Below are positions 7,933 through 16,829 of a DNA stretch of 64,000 bases, one piece after another. The position numbers were made by a program, and so were the translations under genes. The stretch is from assembly GCF_033097525.1 (NCBI RefSeq), contig NZ_CP109907.1, forward strand, positions 6,138,001 to 6,202,000, given 5' to 3'. The first letter of the stretch is position 1; each line of letters begins with the position of its first letter. This DNA is from Sphingobacterium sp. UGAL515B_05. Its GTDB lineage: Bacteria; Bacteroidota; Bacteroidia; Sphingobacteriales; Sphingobacteriaceae. The notes under the pieces are model-generated. The model ran no database searches, was not told the DNA's origin, and saw only the letters and a list, made by a program, of their open reading frames with translations.

Positions 7933-9123
7933 TTACAGTGCTTTAGCACGCGCCACAAGAGCATCGGCAAGTTTAATAATTTTTGAAGTTTCCAGTTCAG
8001 CCAAGCCACGTGCAGCTTCTGCCGCCTGAACGGCTTCTTTCTTTTTCTTTAATGCGATGCAAATATCGGCCAATGTTCCTTGATTGGAATAACTTGATGG
8101 ATTCAATACTACGGCCTGTTTAGCCAGTACATAGCATTGTTTTAGGATAACTGGATTTGCAACAGTTCCCTTCGCATTGGCATTGCGGCGGGCAATAAAA
8201 CTCAGCCGTTCATCTTCATTCTTGAGCAGGCCTTTTCTCAATGTATTCGTAAGGACAACAAACTCCTTATCGGTTCCATGTGCGGCGGTCCACTCTACTT
8301 TATACAATGCAGCTTCAATTTTTTGTTCTGGATCTTTTAACCCTTCAAAGTAGGCTACCCCAGCATTAAATTCATCTACTTTACGCTCTCTAATATAGCC
8401 ATACATGGCATAACGCAGCAGTTGCACTTCTTTTTTCGCAAAATCTGCTGGCACGGCTATACTTTTAAAATAAGCTTTGTTCGACTCAAAAAATTTCCCA
8501 TAGCGATCATCCAGACTTTGTGCCATCATTTTTATGGTCTCCCATCCATTTGGGCTCTTCAAGAATTCATCGGTAGCTACACTGTCCAATGCCTTTTTTG
8601 CTCCATTTGCCGCTTGATTATCGGTTTGTTCCATCACTTTAATATAGCGGATCAGGAAATTCGATTCCCGCATACCCAAATCATACGATTTACGCAAATT
8701 GGGGATCTGAAAATTAGGGTCATTAGCTTGCTGTGCCTGTTTCAGGAACAAATCGGCTTCCATGCGAGACTGGGTTCTGTAGATCAATGTTCCCTGTCCA
8801 TCTAAAAATAAATAAGTAGGAAAACTTCTGATTTGGTATAATTTAGCAATATCTACGCCCTCTCCTATCTCACAGTCAAATTTAGTATTGATAAACCTGC
8901 TGTTAAAATAACGAGCCACTTCAGGCTGTGAAAACACATTCCCTTCCATCCATTTACAAGGAGCACACCAGGAGGTAAATCCATCTAGGAAAATCAGCTT
9001 ATTTTCCTGCTTGGCCAATTCCTTTGCCTGATCAAAAGTGATCTTCTGAAACCGTATATGTTCTTGTGCAAGCAATAGCATCGACTGTGAAAAAGCCAGT
9101 GCTGTCAATAGTATCTTTTTCAT
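7933..9123 (-). CDS. Periplasmic thioredoxin-family protein with long helical tail
   Basis: 396 residues. A signal peptide ends near 'LLLAQE'. A Thioredoxin_7-like domain holds FTSWCAPCKWME (C53, C56) and 'IRSFPTYLFLDGQGTL', the cis-Pro loop. The remaining 240 residues are helical with TPR-like spacing and a lysine/alanine-rich C-terminus, and may be a protein-interaction platform. It is co-directional with SusD upstream, after a strong hairpin, and with the TlpA-like gene downstream. Likely role: disulfide chemistry linked to the Sus complex (inference). Confidence 0.85.
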   Translation of the reverse strand: MKKILLTALAFSQSMLLLAQEHIRFQKITFDQAKELAKQENKLIFLDGFTSWCAPCKWMEGNVFSQPEVARYFNSRFINTKFDCEIGEGVDIAKLYQIRSFPTYLFLDGQGTLIYRTQSRMEADLFLKQAQQANDPNFQIPNLRKSYDLGMRESNFLIRYIKVMEQTDNQAANGAKKALDSVATDEFLKSPNGWETIKMMAQSLDDRYGKFFESNKAYFKSIAVPADFAKKEVQLLRYAMYGYIRERKVDEFNAGVAYFEGLKDPEQKIEAALYKVEWTAAHGTDKEFVVLTNTLRKGLLKNEDERLSFIARRNANAKGTVANPVILKQCYVLAKQAVVLNPSSYSNQGTLADICIALKKKKEAVQAAEAARGLAELETSKIIKLADALVARAKAL

Positions 9124-9137
9124 TTTTTTTTATTAAG

Positions 9138-9177
9138 ATCCTAATCAATTTCTATGATGATAGAAATTGATTAGGAT
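9138..9177 (-). promoter_or_regulatory. 18-bp perfect hairpin between susD and the thioredoxin genes
   Basis: The arms (9138-9155 and 9160-9177) pair over 18 bases with a 4-base GATG loop. Neither strand has a T-run right after the stem, so it is unlikely to be a simple terminator. Its place inside the transcript suggests an mRNA processing or stability element that sets the ratio of susCD to thioredoxin messages, or a partial terminator. Confidence 0.7.
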
Positions 9178-9199
9178 GAGCGGTCTACATCTAATTTTG

Positions 9200-10648
9200 T
9201 TATCGTTCGTATTGAGGAATTCCGGGATTCAACGAAAGTACCTTGGGCGGAACTGGAAGTATCATCCGGGCATCCGTGGATTCCATTTCGAAAATTTTCC
9301 CTGCCAATGGATGTTGGATTGACTTTTTAAAATTGTCTGCTATAGCGAGTCGTTTCAAATCAATCAACCTATCGGATGCCATAAATGGCATTTCGCGACG
9401 TCTTTCGTCAAGTACCGTCTGTAAAACCAATTTTGGATCCGTTGAGGTTAACGCTTTATTATTCTCTATTCGACTATTTCGTAATGTATTCAAGAAACCT
9501 AGTGCCTCTGTCGCATTACCTGTTCGAACAGCTGCTTCTGCAGCAATCAAAAACAATTCAGGTGTATTAAATCCAGTACTAAATTCGACGTATGGAGCAA
9601 AAAGAACCCGCCCTGGAAATTTTACAATAGTAGCGCCTAAAGAAGCCTGATCGCGACAGAAAAATAATTCATAACGTTTGTCCTTTGCACCTGCAGGCAA
9701 ATCTTTTGCATAAGTGTCAATCAGCTCTTTAGAGGCATAAAATTCGGCATTCGGACTACCTAAGGAACTTGTTCCTAACCGAGACCATACGGCCTCCGTA
9801 TTCGTTCTGGAGTCGGGAAATTGGACAGAATTATCTGTTTTTAGGCAAACCCGTCCCCAAGTTGTCTTATCCTTATTGGTATATAAACTATAATCGATGA
9901 GCGTTTTATTGACCGCAAGTGCTTGTTTTGCATTCTCAAGGGCCTCTTTGTATTTTCCCTGATAGAGGTAAACACGGCTTAGAAAAGAGAAGCCGACTGA
10001 ACGCACTGCCTGAAATCTATTTGACTGCACTGTACTCAAATTTGGCAGCGCATCATTAAGATCGCTAATTACCTGATCATAGATCGCCTGAACAGACACA
10101 CGCTCATATTTTTGATTGATATCCTCTTTCAGCACCAAAGGTACCCCTAGATCTTTTGTTGCACTTGCAGGATTATAATGCGCGGCATAGATATTCACTA
10201 GACTAAGGTACTCAAATGCACGACCGACCTTAGCCTCAGCCCAAACCCTTTTCTTTTCTGCCTCGGAGCCCTCTGTTGCTGCCAATACATTATTAATAAC
10301 AACATTGTAAGTGAATATATGGCTATAAGCCGATTCCCAGTATGGATCATACTGGCCATCTTCAAATATAGCACCGTGGGCAAAGCTATAGAGTTGTTTT
10401 TTCACATAGTCATAATAGTCATAGCTTGCTGCTGATTGTACATCCTGAGGGTCTCCGGACTGTAAATTATCTACTAAATAGTTCGGATAAACAGCGGAAG
10501 CTCTTACTAAAGATTGATCGTTTAGCAGCAATTTGTAATCATTCAGATTCTCTGGAATTGTAAAACCTTTTGGTTTGATATCCAGATATTTACTACAGCT
10601 ATTCAATGTCAATAACCCGAATAGCAATCCTATATATATTTTTCTCAT
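9200..10648 (-). CDS. SusD/RagB family nutrient-binding outer-membrane lipoprotein
   Basis: 482 residues. Lipobox 'LTLNSC' with Cys18, followed by 'KYLDIKPKGFTIPENLNDY', a typical SusD N-terminus. TPR-like helices cover the centre ('AVRSVGFSFLSRVYLYQGKY', 'LFLIAAEAAVRTGNATEAL'). The C-terminus 'LPVPPKVLSLNPGIPQ' matches the family signature. It is surface-exposed and caps the SusC barrel, lying 12 bases downstream of susC. The ligand cannot be read from sequence; no glycosidase is adjacent, so it may take up peptides or metal complexes rather than glycans. Confidence 0.95.
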   Translation of the reverse strand: MRKIYIGLLFGLLTLNSCSKYLDIKPKGFTIPENLNDYKLLLNDQSLVRASAVYPNYLVDNLQSGDPQDVQSAASYDYYDYVKKQLYSFAHGAIFEDGQYDPYWESAYSHIFTYNVVINNVLAATEGSEAEKKRVWAEAKVGRAFEYLSLVNIYAAHYNPASATKDLGVPLVLKEDINQKYERVSVQAIYDQVISDLNDALPNLSTVQSNRFQAVRSVGFSFLSRVYLYQGKYKEALENAKQALAVNKTLIDYSLYTNKDKTTWGRVCLKTDNSVQFPDSRTNTEAVWSRLGTSSLGSPNAEFYASKELIDTYAKDLPAGAKDKRYELFFCRDQASLGATIVKFPGRVLFAPYVEFSTGFNTPELFLIAAEAAVRTGNATEALGFLNTLRNSRIENNKALTSTDPKLVLQTVLDERRREMPFMASDRLIDLKRLAIADNFKKSIQHPLAGKIFEMESTDARMILPVPPKVLSLNPGIPQYER

Positions 10649-10660
10649 GATATTTTCTTA

Positions 10661-13600
10661 TTAAAATCCTATAGATACACCTAAATTGTAAATTATTGGT
10701 GCTTGTATACCTCTACTTGGACTCGTTACCGTACTATACCCAGCCCAAACCTCGGGATCGAGATTATCCTTGTTAGCGACCCAACGCCATGCATTCAATA
10801 CCTGTCCTGTTAGACGCACATAAGAAAGTTTTGTCGGTGCAATCCATTGTGCAGGCAGGTTGTAGGATAATGAAATATCGCGCAATTTAATATAGTCAGC
10901 CTTCTGAACAAATTTATGTGCAGCATTGAAAATATCGGAAATATTGCCTGAAGCAGCAGAAACAAATGCAGGAGCAATATCAGGGTTACTTTCATCACCT
11001 GGGTTCTTCCAATAATTCAACCATAATTTGTCGAAGTTACTATTGTAGTTAAGCTCCGCGTATTTACTCAGGAACTCTGGATGAACTCCCCGCATCACAT
11101 GACCACCATTGAAAATGAACATAAAGGAAAGCGTCAAATCTTTATATCGAAATCCATTTCTGAAAGAAACAGTGTAGGGAGGTACAGTCGTACCTTCATA
11201 GATTAAATCATCGACAGTCAATTTTTGCGTTGTCTCGACCAGACTACCATCAGCCTTTCGTGCCAAAGGTCGTCCCTTATCATTTAATCCCGCATAATCT
11301 ATACTATATAAACTACCCATTGGGATTCCAACACGATTTTGAGGAGCATAATAGTAGTAATACGGTGTATTCTGCTCAACGTAGAGGTCTGTGATCTTGT
11401 TTTTGTTGTAGCTAAAATTTATTGTGCTATTCCAGCTGAAGTTTTCACGTTGAATCACCTTACCATTCAGCCCCAACTCGATCCCTCTATTCTGCATATC
11501 CGCATAATTAAGCAACACCATATCCCATCCCAAGGTTGGATCCAACGGCGTATTCCCCAATAAATCAGAAGTTTTCTTATTGTAAATATCAAGGGTAGCT
11601 GTAAGTCTATCTTTAAATAGTGAGAAATCAAAGCCAACATTGAATACTTTTGTTCGCTCCCATCGCAATAATGGATTAGGCGGAGAATCAATGTAGGCTT
11701 GCATTTCACCGTTAAAGTAGTTCAGATTGTTATTCACCCTTGAAATCAAATATGGTCCATTATCCTTTGGCACATTTCCATTTACGCCATAAGTCGCACG
11801 CACCGACCAACGATCTAATGGTTCCCAATCAATTTTTGGCAGATGATATAAAGCGCCTATGGACCAAAGAGGTTTGTATTGATTTTTGATATTTGTGCCA
11901 AACAAATTAGATTGATCCATCCGGATGCTTCCACTCAAAGTCAACTTACGATCATAGGTATAAGATCCATTGGCATAGAAGGAAACAAATCTATCGACTA
12001 GATCCTTAAATCCAGTCTCTTTTTTCGAAATAGTATAGCTATTAAAAAGTGCCTGTGTATTTTGGATCTGAATACCAAAAAGCTCTTCATTAATCCCCTT
12101 ATAGACTAAACTGCTTTCATCGTACCCGTATTTATAAATATTTGTATAACGATTGTTAATTTGCCTGCGCTCAGCACCTGCAATAGCTATAATTTCATGT
12201 TTATCCCGACTGTTATATTGATAATTGAATTGACCACGTAAGGTATAGCTGTTGACATCGTTACGTTGTTCGGCAAATTGTCCCCCCTGCGGAATATTGC
12301 GCTTGATTGACCCGTCCTTTCCAATTTGGGTCGCGTCATTGACCATACCTACAACGGACTGGGAATTTTTCCGGTTTAAAGTACCGTTGTATCCTTCTGT
12401 TCTTTCACTTTGATAGGATAGATCGAAGTCCAACCCTTTAAGTAGCTTAAAGTTAGCAGCAAAATTTAAATTAAGGTATTTATTATAAAACTTTTCATGA
12501 ATCGCTGCTACGTGCTTTAAAGGAATATAAGTTTCATCTTCCAGTCCCATGGCATTCAAACGATCAATCTCAAATTGCGATTTTGAATTATACCATTGCG
12601 CCGGAGAACCGTTTTCATTCTCAAGAAGATAATAGGATGCCTTGCCCCCCATATAGTTATCGTAGAAATTGAAGCCGATATCGCCTTCTCTATTTTGATT
12701 TTTCCCTAATACGTTTGCGCGTAAACTAAACCAATCGGTAAACTTAAAATTATTTTTCAGACTGAATCCCAGTTCCTTATTTGTTGCACGGCCTTTATTA
12801 TAATCTCCTGGTTGGGTATAATTGAGGGAATAATGATAGGTATAACGATCGGAGCCTCCCGAAACAGCGAGGTTATGTTGCTGATCGAATCGAGTAGTGT
12901 TCAGAAACTTATCCATTTGACTGAAGCGGTCACGATTTCGGTATACATCCAGACGTTTTTCCATCTCTTCTTCCGAAATCACGCCACCTTTACGATCGTA
13001 CAAAATCCGATACACATCATTCATTGCTTTTCTAGGATCAATAACAGCATAATCGCCCGAACGATAATTAAACATTTCTTTTTGAAAGTTGACCAGTTCA
13101 GCACTGCTCATCTGATTAAGATAGCTACGGCTTGGAAGTCCCCTAAAAGAAAGGGTATTGCTATAGTCGATCTTCGTTTTACCTGCGGAGCCTATTTTTG
13201 TTGTGATCACAATGACACCATTGGATGAACGTACGCCGTAGATAGAGGCTGCCGACGCATCTTTTAAAACGGTTATGGAAGCGATATCATTGGGATTGAT
13301 TGCTGTTAAGTCGCCTTCAAAAGGCATACCGTCAACAACGATCAGAGGCGCAGCCTGCGCATTGATTGTAGATCGTCCGCGAACCTCGATACCCAGATTA
13401 TTTTTATTATTCTGCGGACTTGAGGTATTTCGCACCAAATTTAGTCCTGGCAACAATCCATCGATCCGATCCAGCAAATTAGGCTGGAGCCGCCCTTCCA
13501 TGTCTTTGGCAGTGACCTGCGCAATTGAACCTGCTGCTCTTTCTTTGCTTATTTTTTGGTATCCTGTATTGACCGTAATGTTCACTTCCTGCAACTGCTC

Positions 13601-14269
13601 ATCCAAGGCTCTTAAGGTAATCCTATTCAAATCGGACTTAGCTGCAATCGTAAGCGGAGCAAATCCGACCATGGTAATGTCCAAAAAGCTATTTGAACTA
13701 ACACCGTTAATTTCAAAATGTCCATTTTGATCTGTAACGGTCCCTTTTGGAACACCTTTAACACGAATGGTTGCACCTTGAAGCGGTCTGTTGTTATAAT
13801 CGACAATAAAACCTTTGACCGTCATTAACTGATTAGCGATCGAACGTTGTGTTTGTTGAGATTTCTCATGTACGACAATAATCTTCCCCTTGATCTCAAA
13901 ATCGAGATCCAAATCGTCCAATAACTTCCCAAGTGCATTTCCCAACGATTCTTTTTTAACAGTTAAGTTAACCTTTGTATCTGGATCGATGGTTGTCGCT
14001 GCCCATACATAAGAATAGCCGGTCTGCTTATTGATCTCTGAAAAAACCTTTCTCAATGAAACTGATTTCTCATGTATCGATATGTCCTGTCCATACGTTT
14101 TAGCTCCAACATGAAGCAGACAACAAGACATCATGATGGTTGTAAGCGATATGCGCATAATGTTTCCCCTCCATTGCGGCCTACCCCAAATATCTGGGCG
14201 ATCGCTGTTTTTCATTTGTTGCGTTTGATCGTGTAGGGCACGAACAAGTTGTGCATAATTTTTATACAT
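10661..14269 (-). CDS. SusC/RagA TonB-linked outer-membrane transporter with STN domain
   Basis: 1202 residues. An N-terminal extension precedes a signal sequence near residues 38-61. An STN domain follows ('ISIHEKSVSLRKVFSEINKQ', to about 135), then a carboxypeptidase-regulatory-like beta domain ('VKGFIVDYNNRPLQGATIRV'), a TonB plug ('VVDGMPFEGDLTAINPNDI', 'SIYGVRSSNGVIVITTK') and a 22-strand-type barrel ending in Phe. The STN domain is the part that signals to FecR/ECF pairs, and such a pair lies just upstream. The ATG at 14269 is chosen because it follows a TTAACCTAAA leader; an internal Met before the signal sequence is the alternative. Confidence 0.95.
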   Translation of the reverse strand: MYKNYAQLVRALHDQTQQMKNSDRPDIWGRPQWRGNIMRISLTTIMMSCCLLHVGAKTYGQDISIHEKSVSLRKVFSEINKQTGYSYVWAATTIDPDTKVNLTVKKESLGNALGKLLDDLDLDFEIKGKIIVVHEKSQQTQRSIANQLMTVKGFIVDYNNRPLQGATIRVKGVPKGTVTDQNGHFEINGVSSNSFLDITMVGFAPLTIAAKSDLNRITLRALDEQLQEVNITVNTGYQKISKERAAGSIAQVTAKDMEGRLQPNLLDRIDGLLPGLNLVRNTSSPQNNKNNLGIEVRGRSTINAQAAPLIVVDGMPFEGDLTAINPNDIASITVLKDASAASIYGVRSSNGVIVITTKIGSAGKTKIDYSNTLSFRGLPSRSYLNQMSSAELVNFQKEMFNYRSGDYAVIDPRKAMNDVYRILYDRKGGVISEEEMEKRLDVYRNRDRFSQMDKFLNTTRFDQQHNLAVSGGSDRYTYHYSLNYTQPGDYNKGRATNKELGFSLKNNFKFTDWFSLRANVLGKNQNREGDIGFNFYDNYMGGKASYYLLENENGSPAQWYNSKSQFEIDRLNAMGLEDETYIPLKHVAAIHEKFYNKYLNLNFAANFKLLKGLDFDLSYQSERTEGYNGTLNRKNSQSVVGMVNDATQIGKDGSIKRNIPQGGQFAEQRNDVNSYTLRGQFNYQYNSRDKHEIIAIAGAERRQINNRYTNIYKYGYDESSLVYKGINEELFGIQIQNTQALFNSYTISKKETGFKDLVDRFVSFYANGSYTYDRKLTLSGSIRMDQSNLFGTNIKNQYKPLWSIGALYHLPKIDWEPLDRWSVRATYGVNGNVPKDNGPYLISRVNNNLNYFNGEMQAYIDSPPNPLLRWERTKVFNVGFDFSLFKDRLTATLDIYNKKTSDLLGNTPLDPTLGWDMVLLNYADMQNRGIELGLNGKVIQRENFSWNSTINFSYNKNKITDLYVEQNTPYYYYYAPQNRVGIPMGSLYSIDYAGLNDKGRPLARKADGSLVETTQKLTVDDLIYEGTTVPPYTVSFRNGFRYKDLTLSFMFIFNGGHVMRGVHPEFLSKYAELNYNSNFDKLWLNYWKNPGDESNPDIAPAFVSAASGNISDIFNAAHKFVQKADYIKLRDISLSYNLPAQWIAPTKLSYVRLTGQVLNAWRWVANKDNLDPEVWAGYSTVTSPSRGIQAPIIYNLGVSIGF

Positions 14270-14363
14270 TTGTTTTAGGTTAAGAATTAAAATTCTGTTA
14301 CAGTTAGAATTACTTGATCTGAAGCCCTAAATGTTGCAAGCGTTTAGGGTTTCTTCTTTTCAT
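14270..14363 (-). promoter_or_regulatory. susC leader: hairpin plus TTAACCTAAA start-region motif
   Basis: Between fecR and susC, a hairpin with arms CCCTAAA (14325-14331) and TTTAGGG (14343-14349) is followed, on the coding strand, by a second small palindrome (AGAATTAAAATTCT, 14283-14296) and ATTCTTAACCTAAA four bases before the ATG. The same order (hairpin, AT-rich spacer, TTAACCTAAA, ATG) appears in reverse complement in the four repeat elements at 31.3 and 58.8-59.4 kb. Confidence 0.6.
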
Positions 14364-15503
14364 TTAGGTTGTTTTGTCTACATAAATGGTCTTTCCTTTA
14401 AATTTAAACTTAATTTTTCCTGTACTCTCCAGTACGTTGATGATATCTTTCAGGCTGCTGTCACGCGACAACATCGCTTCAAATTTTTCCGATTTTATTT
14501 TGTTATCAAGATAGACGACATCTACGTTATACCAGGATGCCAACTCATCCATAATAACCCCTAAAGTCTCCGAATTGAACACAAAATATCCGTCTTTCAA
14601 TGCATTACGCACGTCAAGATCAATTATTCGTCGTTCGATCTGCCCAAGTTTGATATAAGATTCTTCCCCTGGCAACAGTATAATTTGCCTGTCGCCCTGT
14701 CGAACCCGAACTTTACCTTCGTATAATGTCGTTCTAAAGTCTTCTAGATTCTTGGTTGATTTCACATAAAAATGTGTCCCTAATACGGAAATATTGATCT
14801 TCCCTGCTTGCACCACGAAAGGTTTCAGTTTTGGGACCTCACCTCCCCATGGCAAATGTTTCTTGGCAACTTCGAAGTAAGCCTCTCCCACTAGACGAAC
14901 TTCCCGCATGCTATCTACTTCATAGTAATCTAACTGCGTTTTGGCATTCATCCACACTTTGGTTCCATCAGGTAATACCATGGTCATTTTCCCTCCCTTG
15001 GGTGTTACAGCGAATAAATTACCCACTCGTGCCGCTTTATTTTTACCGGGTGATGCAAACGATAATAAAGTATCTCCTGGAACCATCGAAATTGAATGTC
15101 CATCTCCCAGACGAACTACCCCCGTCATTTGAGCGGGTTGAATATCTTTATCCGGAGTCTCCTGATATACCGTATCCGAAAGATTATGGATAAAAAACAA
15201 CACGAGTAATCCAATCAGCGCCGCAGCGATACCATAGGATAACATGCGTTTATAAAAAGGTTTAATGTATGAGGTATTGAGGTAATCTTGTTCAAAGAGG
15301 GCAAATGATTCCTCCCAATCATAACGGGCTATCCCGTCTAAATCCGCTTGCATTTGAACTTTGTTGTCAATCAGATCACATAGCCCCTTATTTGCATCCG
15401 TTTCGGACCTCCATAAGTCCAACTGCAATTTTTCGTCATCGCGCAATCCTTCCAGCTTGGATTTGCTCAGTAAATAAATGATATGTTGGGGTAATTGCTC
15501 CAT
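14364..15503 (-). CDS. FecR-family anti-sigma factor
   Basis: 379 residues. A cytoplasmic N-terminal region of about 85 residues binds the sigma factor in this family. A membrane helix follows at about 87-107 ('MLSYGIAAALIGLLVLFFI'). The periplasmic FecR domain ('VTPKGGKMTMVLPDGTKVWM') and a C-terminal DUF4974-type secretin-like domain ('VFNSETLGVIMDELASWYNV') complete it. It lies 96 bases downstream of the sigma gene and upstream of susC. Expected role: relay substrate binding by the SusC STN domain to the sigma factor. Confidence 0.95.
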   Translation of the reverse strand: MEQLPQHIIYLLSKSKLEGLRDDEKLQLDLWRSETDANKGLCDLIDNKVQMQADLDGIARYDWEESFALFEQDYLNTSYIKPFYKRMLSYGIAAALIGLLVLFFIHNLSDTVYQETPDKDIQPAQMTGVVRLGDGHSISMVPGDTLLSFASPGKNKAARVGNLFAVTPKGGKMTMVLPDGTKVWMNAKTQLDYYEVDSMREVRLVGEAYFEVAKKHLPWGGEVPKLKPFVVQAGKINISVLGTHFYVKSTKNLEDFRTTLYEGKVRVRQGDRQIILLPGEESYIKLGQIERRIIDLDVRNALKDGYFVFNSETLGVIMDELASWYNVDVVYLDNKIKSEKFEAMLSRDSSLKDIINVLESTGKIKFKFKGKTIYVDKTT

Positions 15504-15599
15504 ATTGCTCTATATACTTAAAACAATATTTTGATTTCGTTTCTCTAAAAAGAGGGTAGATATTTTCACAAAAACCTATGTATCAGAAGTATAAATTTT

Positions 15600-16193
15600 C
15601 TAATAATAGAGTAAAAGCAAAAGTAGGCAAAAAAACTGGTCAGGCTTGAGTCTTAATCTCAAAAGTTCAATTCCCCTTTTCTTTTGATTGTAGATCGTAC
15701 TAGTGGTTAGTCCTAAGGAGATTGCTGCTTCCTGTGGGCTTAGATCTTCAACAATCAACTTACGCATCACTTGCTTACACTGCTCAGGCAGCGTATCAAT
15801 GGCATCATGGATCGTTCGAAGCGTTTCCATATAGATCATTTGATGGCTGATCGGTAAATCGACCAGATCAACCTGTGACGTATAAAAACTGTTTTTTTGT
15901 TGAATCCGATTTTCTTGTTGAATCATGTTTAAAGCGGCGTTTCTACAGCTTGTGTAGAGAAAACCACGGATTGATTCAACATGATCAAAATCAATCCGGC
16001 GCTCCCAAAGCTTTAAAAATACATCCTGCACTATTTCTTCGATGGTACCTTTATCAAGATTCATCTTTTCTAAAAAATAGCACATTGGACTATAGAAAGT
16101 TTTGTACAGAAACTGTAAACCATCCCTTCTGCCCTCTCGAAAAGATTTTAAAAAATCTTGCTTGCTAAATTCTTGGTTTACCTTGTTTTTCAC
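15600..16193 (-). CDS. ECF-type RNA polymerase sigma-70 factor, FecI-like
   Basis: 197 residues. Region 2 is visible in 'LYKTFYSPMCYFLEKM' through 'EEIVQDVFLKLWERR', and region 4 in 'LPEQCKQVMRKLIVEDLSPQEAAISLGLTTSTIYNQKKRGIELL'-like segments, including the helix-turn-helix. There is no region 3, as in ECF factors. It ends in an unusual leucine-rich tail ('FFCLLLLLLYY'), frequent in Bacteroidota FecI-like proteins. The order sigma, anti-sigma, SusC, SusD indicates that it controls this uptake locus. Confidence 0.95.
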   Translation of the reverse strand: MKNKVNQEFSKQDFLKSFREGRRDGLQFLYKTFYSPMCYFLEKMNLDKGTIEEIVQDVFLKLWERRIDFDHVESIRGFLYTSCRNAALNMIQQENRIQQKNSFYTSQVDLVDLPISHQMIYMETLRTIHDAIDTLPEQCKQVMRKLIVEDLSPQEAAISLGLTTSTIYNQKKRGIELLRLRLKPDQFFCLLLLLLYY

Positions 16194-16369
16194 AATTCAA
16201 TATTACTTAAATTTTAAATAAATATGAAAATTTCATTTATTGTGATCAACAATGCCGCGCTGGCAAGTGATAGAAAACGTACTAGCCAAACGGGTTGAGA
16301 CGATACTATTGTATTCGGCAGCGATTAACGTAAATGCGAAGCAAGATCTATGTATTTAAATTAAAATTT

Positions 16370-16717
16370 CTACGCGATCAATTCTGTTGACGCAGGCTCT
16401 TGGTAGTAGGCTTCATTCCATTTTGCCAATTGGCACATAATAGGTATTAATGCCTTGCCTTTTTCTGTCAAAGAATACTCTACACGTGGTGGAAGCTCCC
16501 TGTACTCTTCTCTCAAAATTACACCATCCTCTTCCAATTCTTTTAATGAACTGGTCAGGACTTTCCGAGAAATGTTTTCGATAAGCGCATCCAATTGACC
16601 AAATCTGGCTTTTCGATCGCGCAAAGTATAGATAATCACAGGCTTCCATCGGGTACCTAAAATTGCCATAGAACGCTGCATGGCGCAGGAACAACTTTTA
16701 AATTCAGTCCTTTTCAT
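16370..16717 (-). CDS. HxlR-family transcriptional regulator
   Basis: 115 residues from ATG at 16717; a TTG at 16744 would add 9 residues but overlaps the putative operator. The winged-helix pattern 'SMAILGTRWKPVIIYTLRDR', 'ENISRKVLTSSLKELEEDG' and 'PPRVEYSLTEKGKALIPIM' is typical. An N-terminal Cys-Ser-Cys (in 'FKSCSCAMQRS') sits where HxlR-type redox sensors such as YodB and HypR carry their reactive Cys. It is divergent from the Old Yellow Enzyme gene, which suggests electrophile- or quinone-responsive control of that gene (inference). Confidence 0.9.
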   Translation of the reverse strand: MKRTEFKSCSCAMQRSMAILGTRWKPVIIYTLRDRKARFGQLDALIENISRKVLTSSLKELEEDGVILREEYRELPPRVEYSLTEKGKALIPIMCQLAKWNEAYYQEPASTELIA

Positions 16718-16733
16718 TTGAATATATTCAAAA

Positions 16734-16753
16734 TAGTTACGCAAAGGTAACTA
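16734..16753. promoter_or_regulatory. Candidate HxlR operator between divergent genes
   Basis: Inverted repeat TAGTTAC (16734-16740), six-base spacer, GTAACTA (16747-16753). A further half-site ATAGTTAC occurs at 16767-16774. Just downstream of the HxlR start there is also a 14-base palindrome TTGAATATATTCAA (about 16719-16732). The arrangement fits a dimeric winged-helix repressor covering both promoters. Confidence 0.6.
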
Positions 16754-16770
16754 GTTTATACCAATAATAG

Positions 16771-16801
16771 TTACAAATATACACTATTTAAAATATCTTT
16801 G
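16771..16801 (+). promoter_or_regulatory. Candidate promoter of the Old Yellow Enzyme gene
   Basis: TATCTTTG at 16794-16801 matches the Bacteroidota -7 consensus TAnnTTTG. TTAC at 16771-16774, 19 bases upstream, is in the -33 position and lies in the second operator half-site. Transcription would start about 20 bases before the ATG at 16830. Confidence 0.5.
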
Positions 16802-16829
16802 TGAAGATTCACGATTTAAAACAAGAAAA

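Noticed and set aside
13275..13730. 151-codon frame opposite susC
   Set aside because: Shadow of the susC coding strand, with no independent start or domain.
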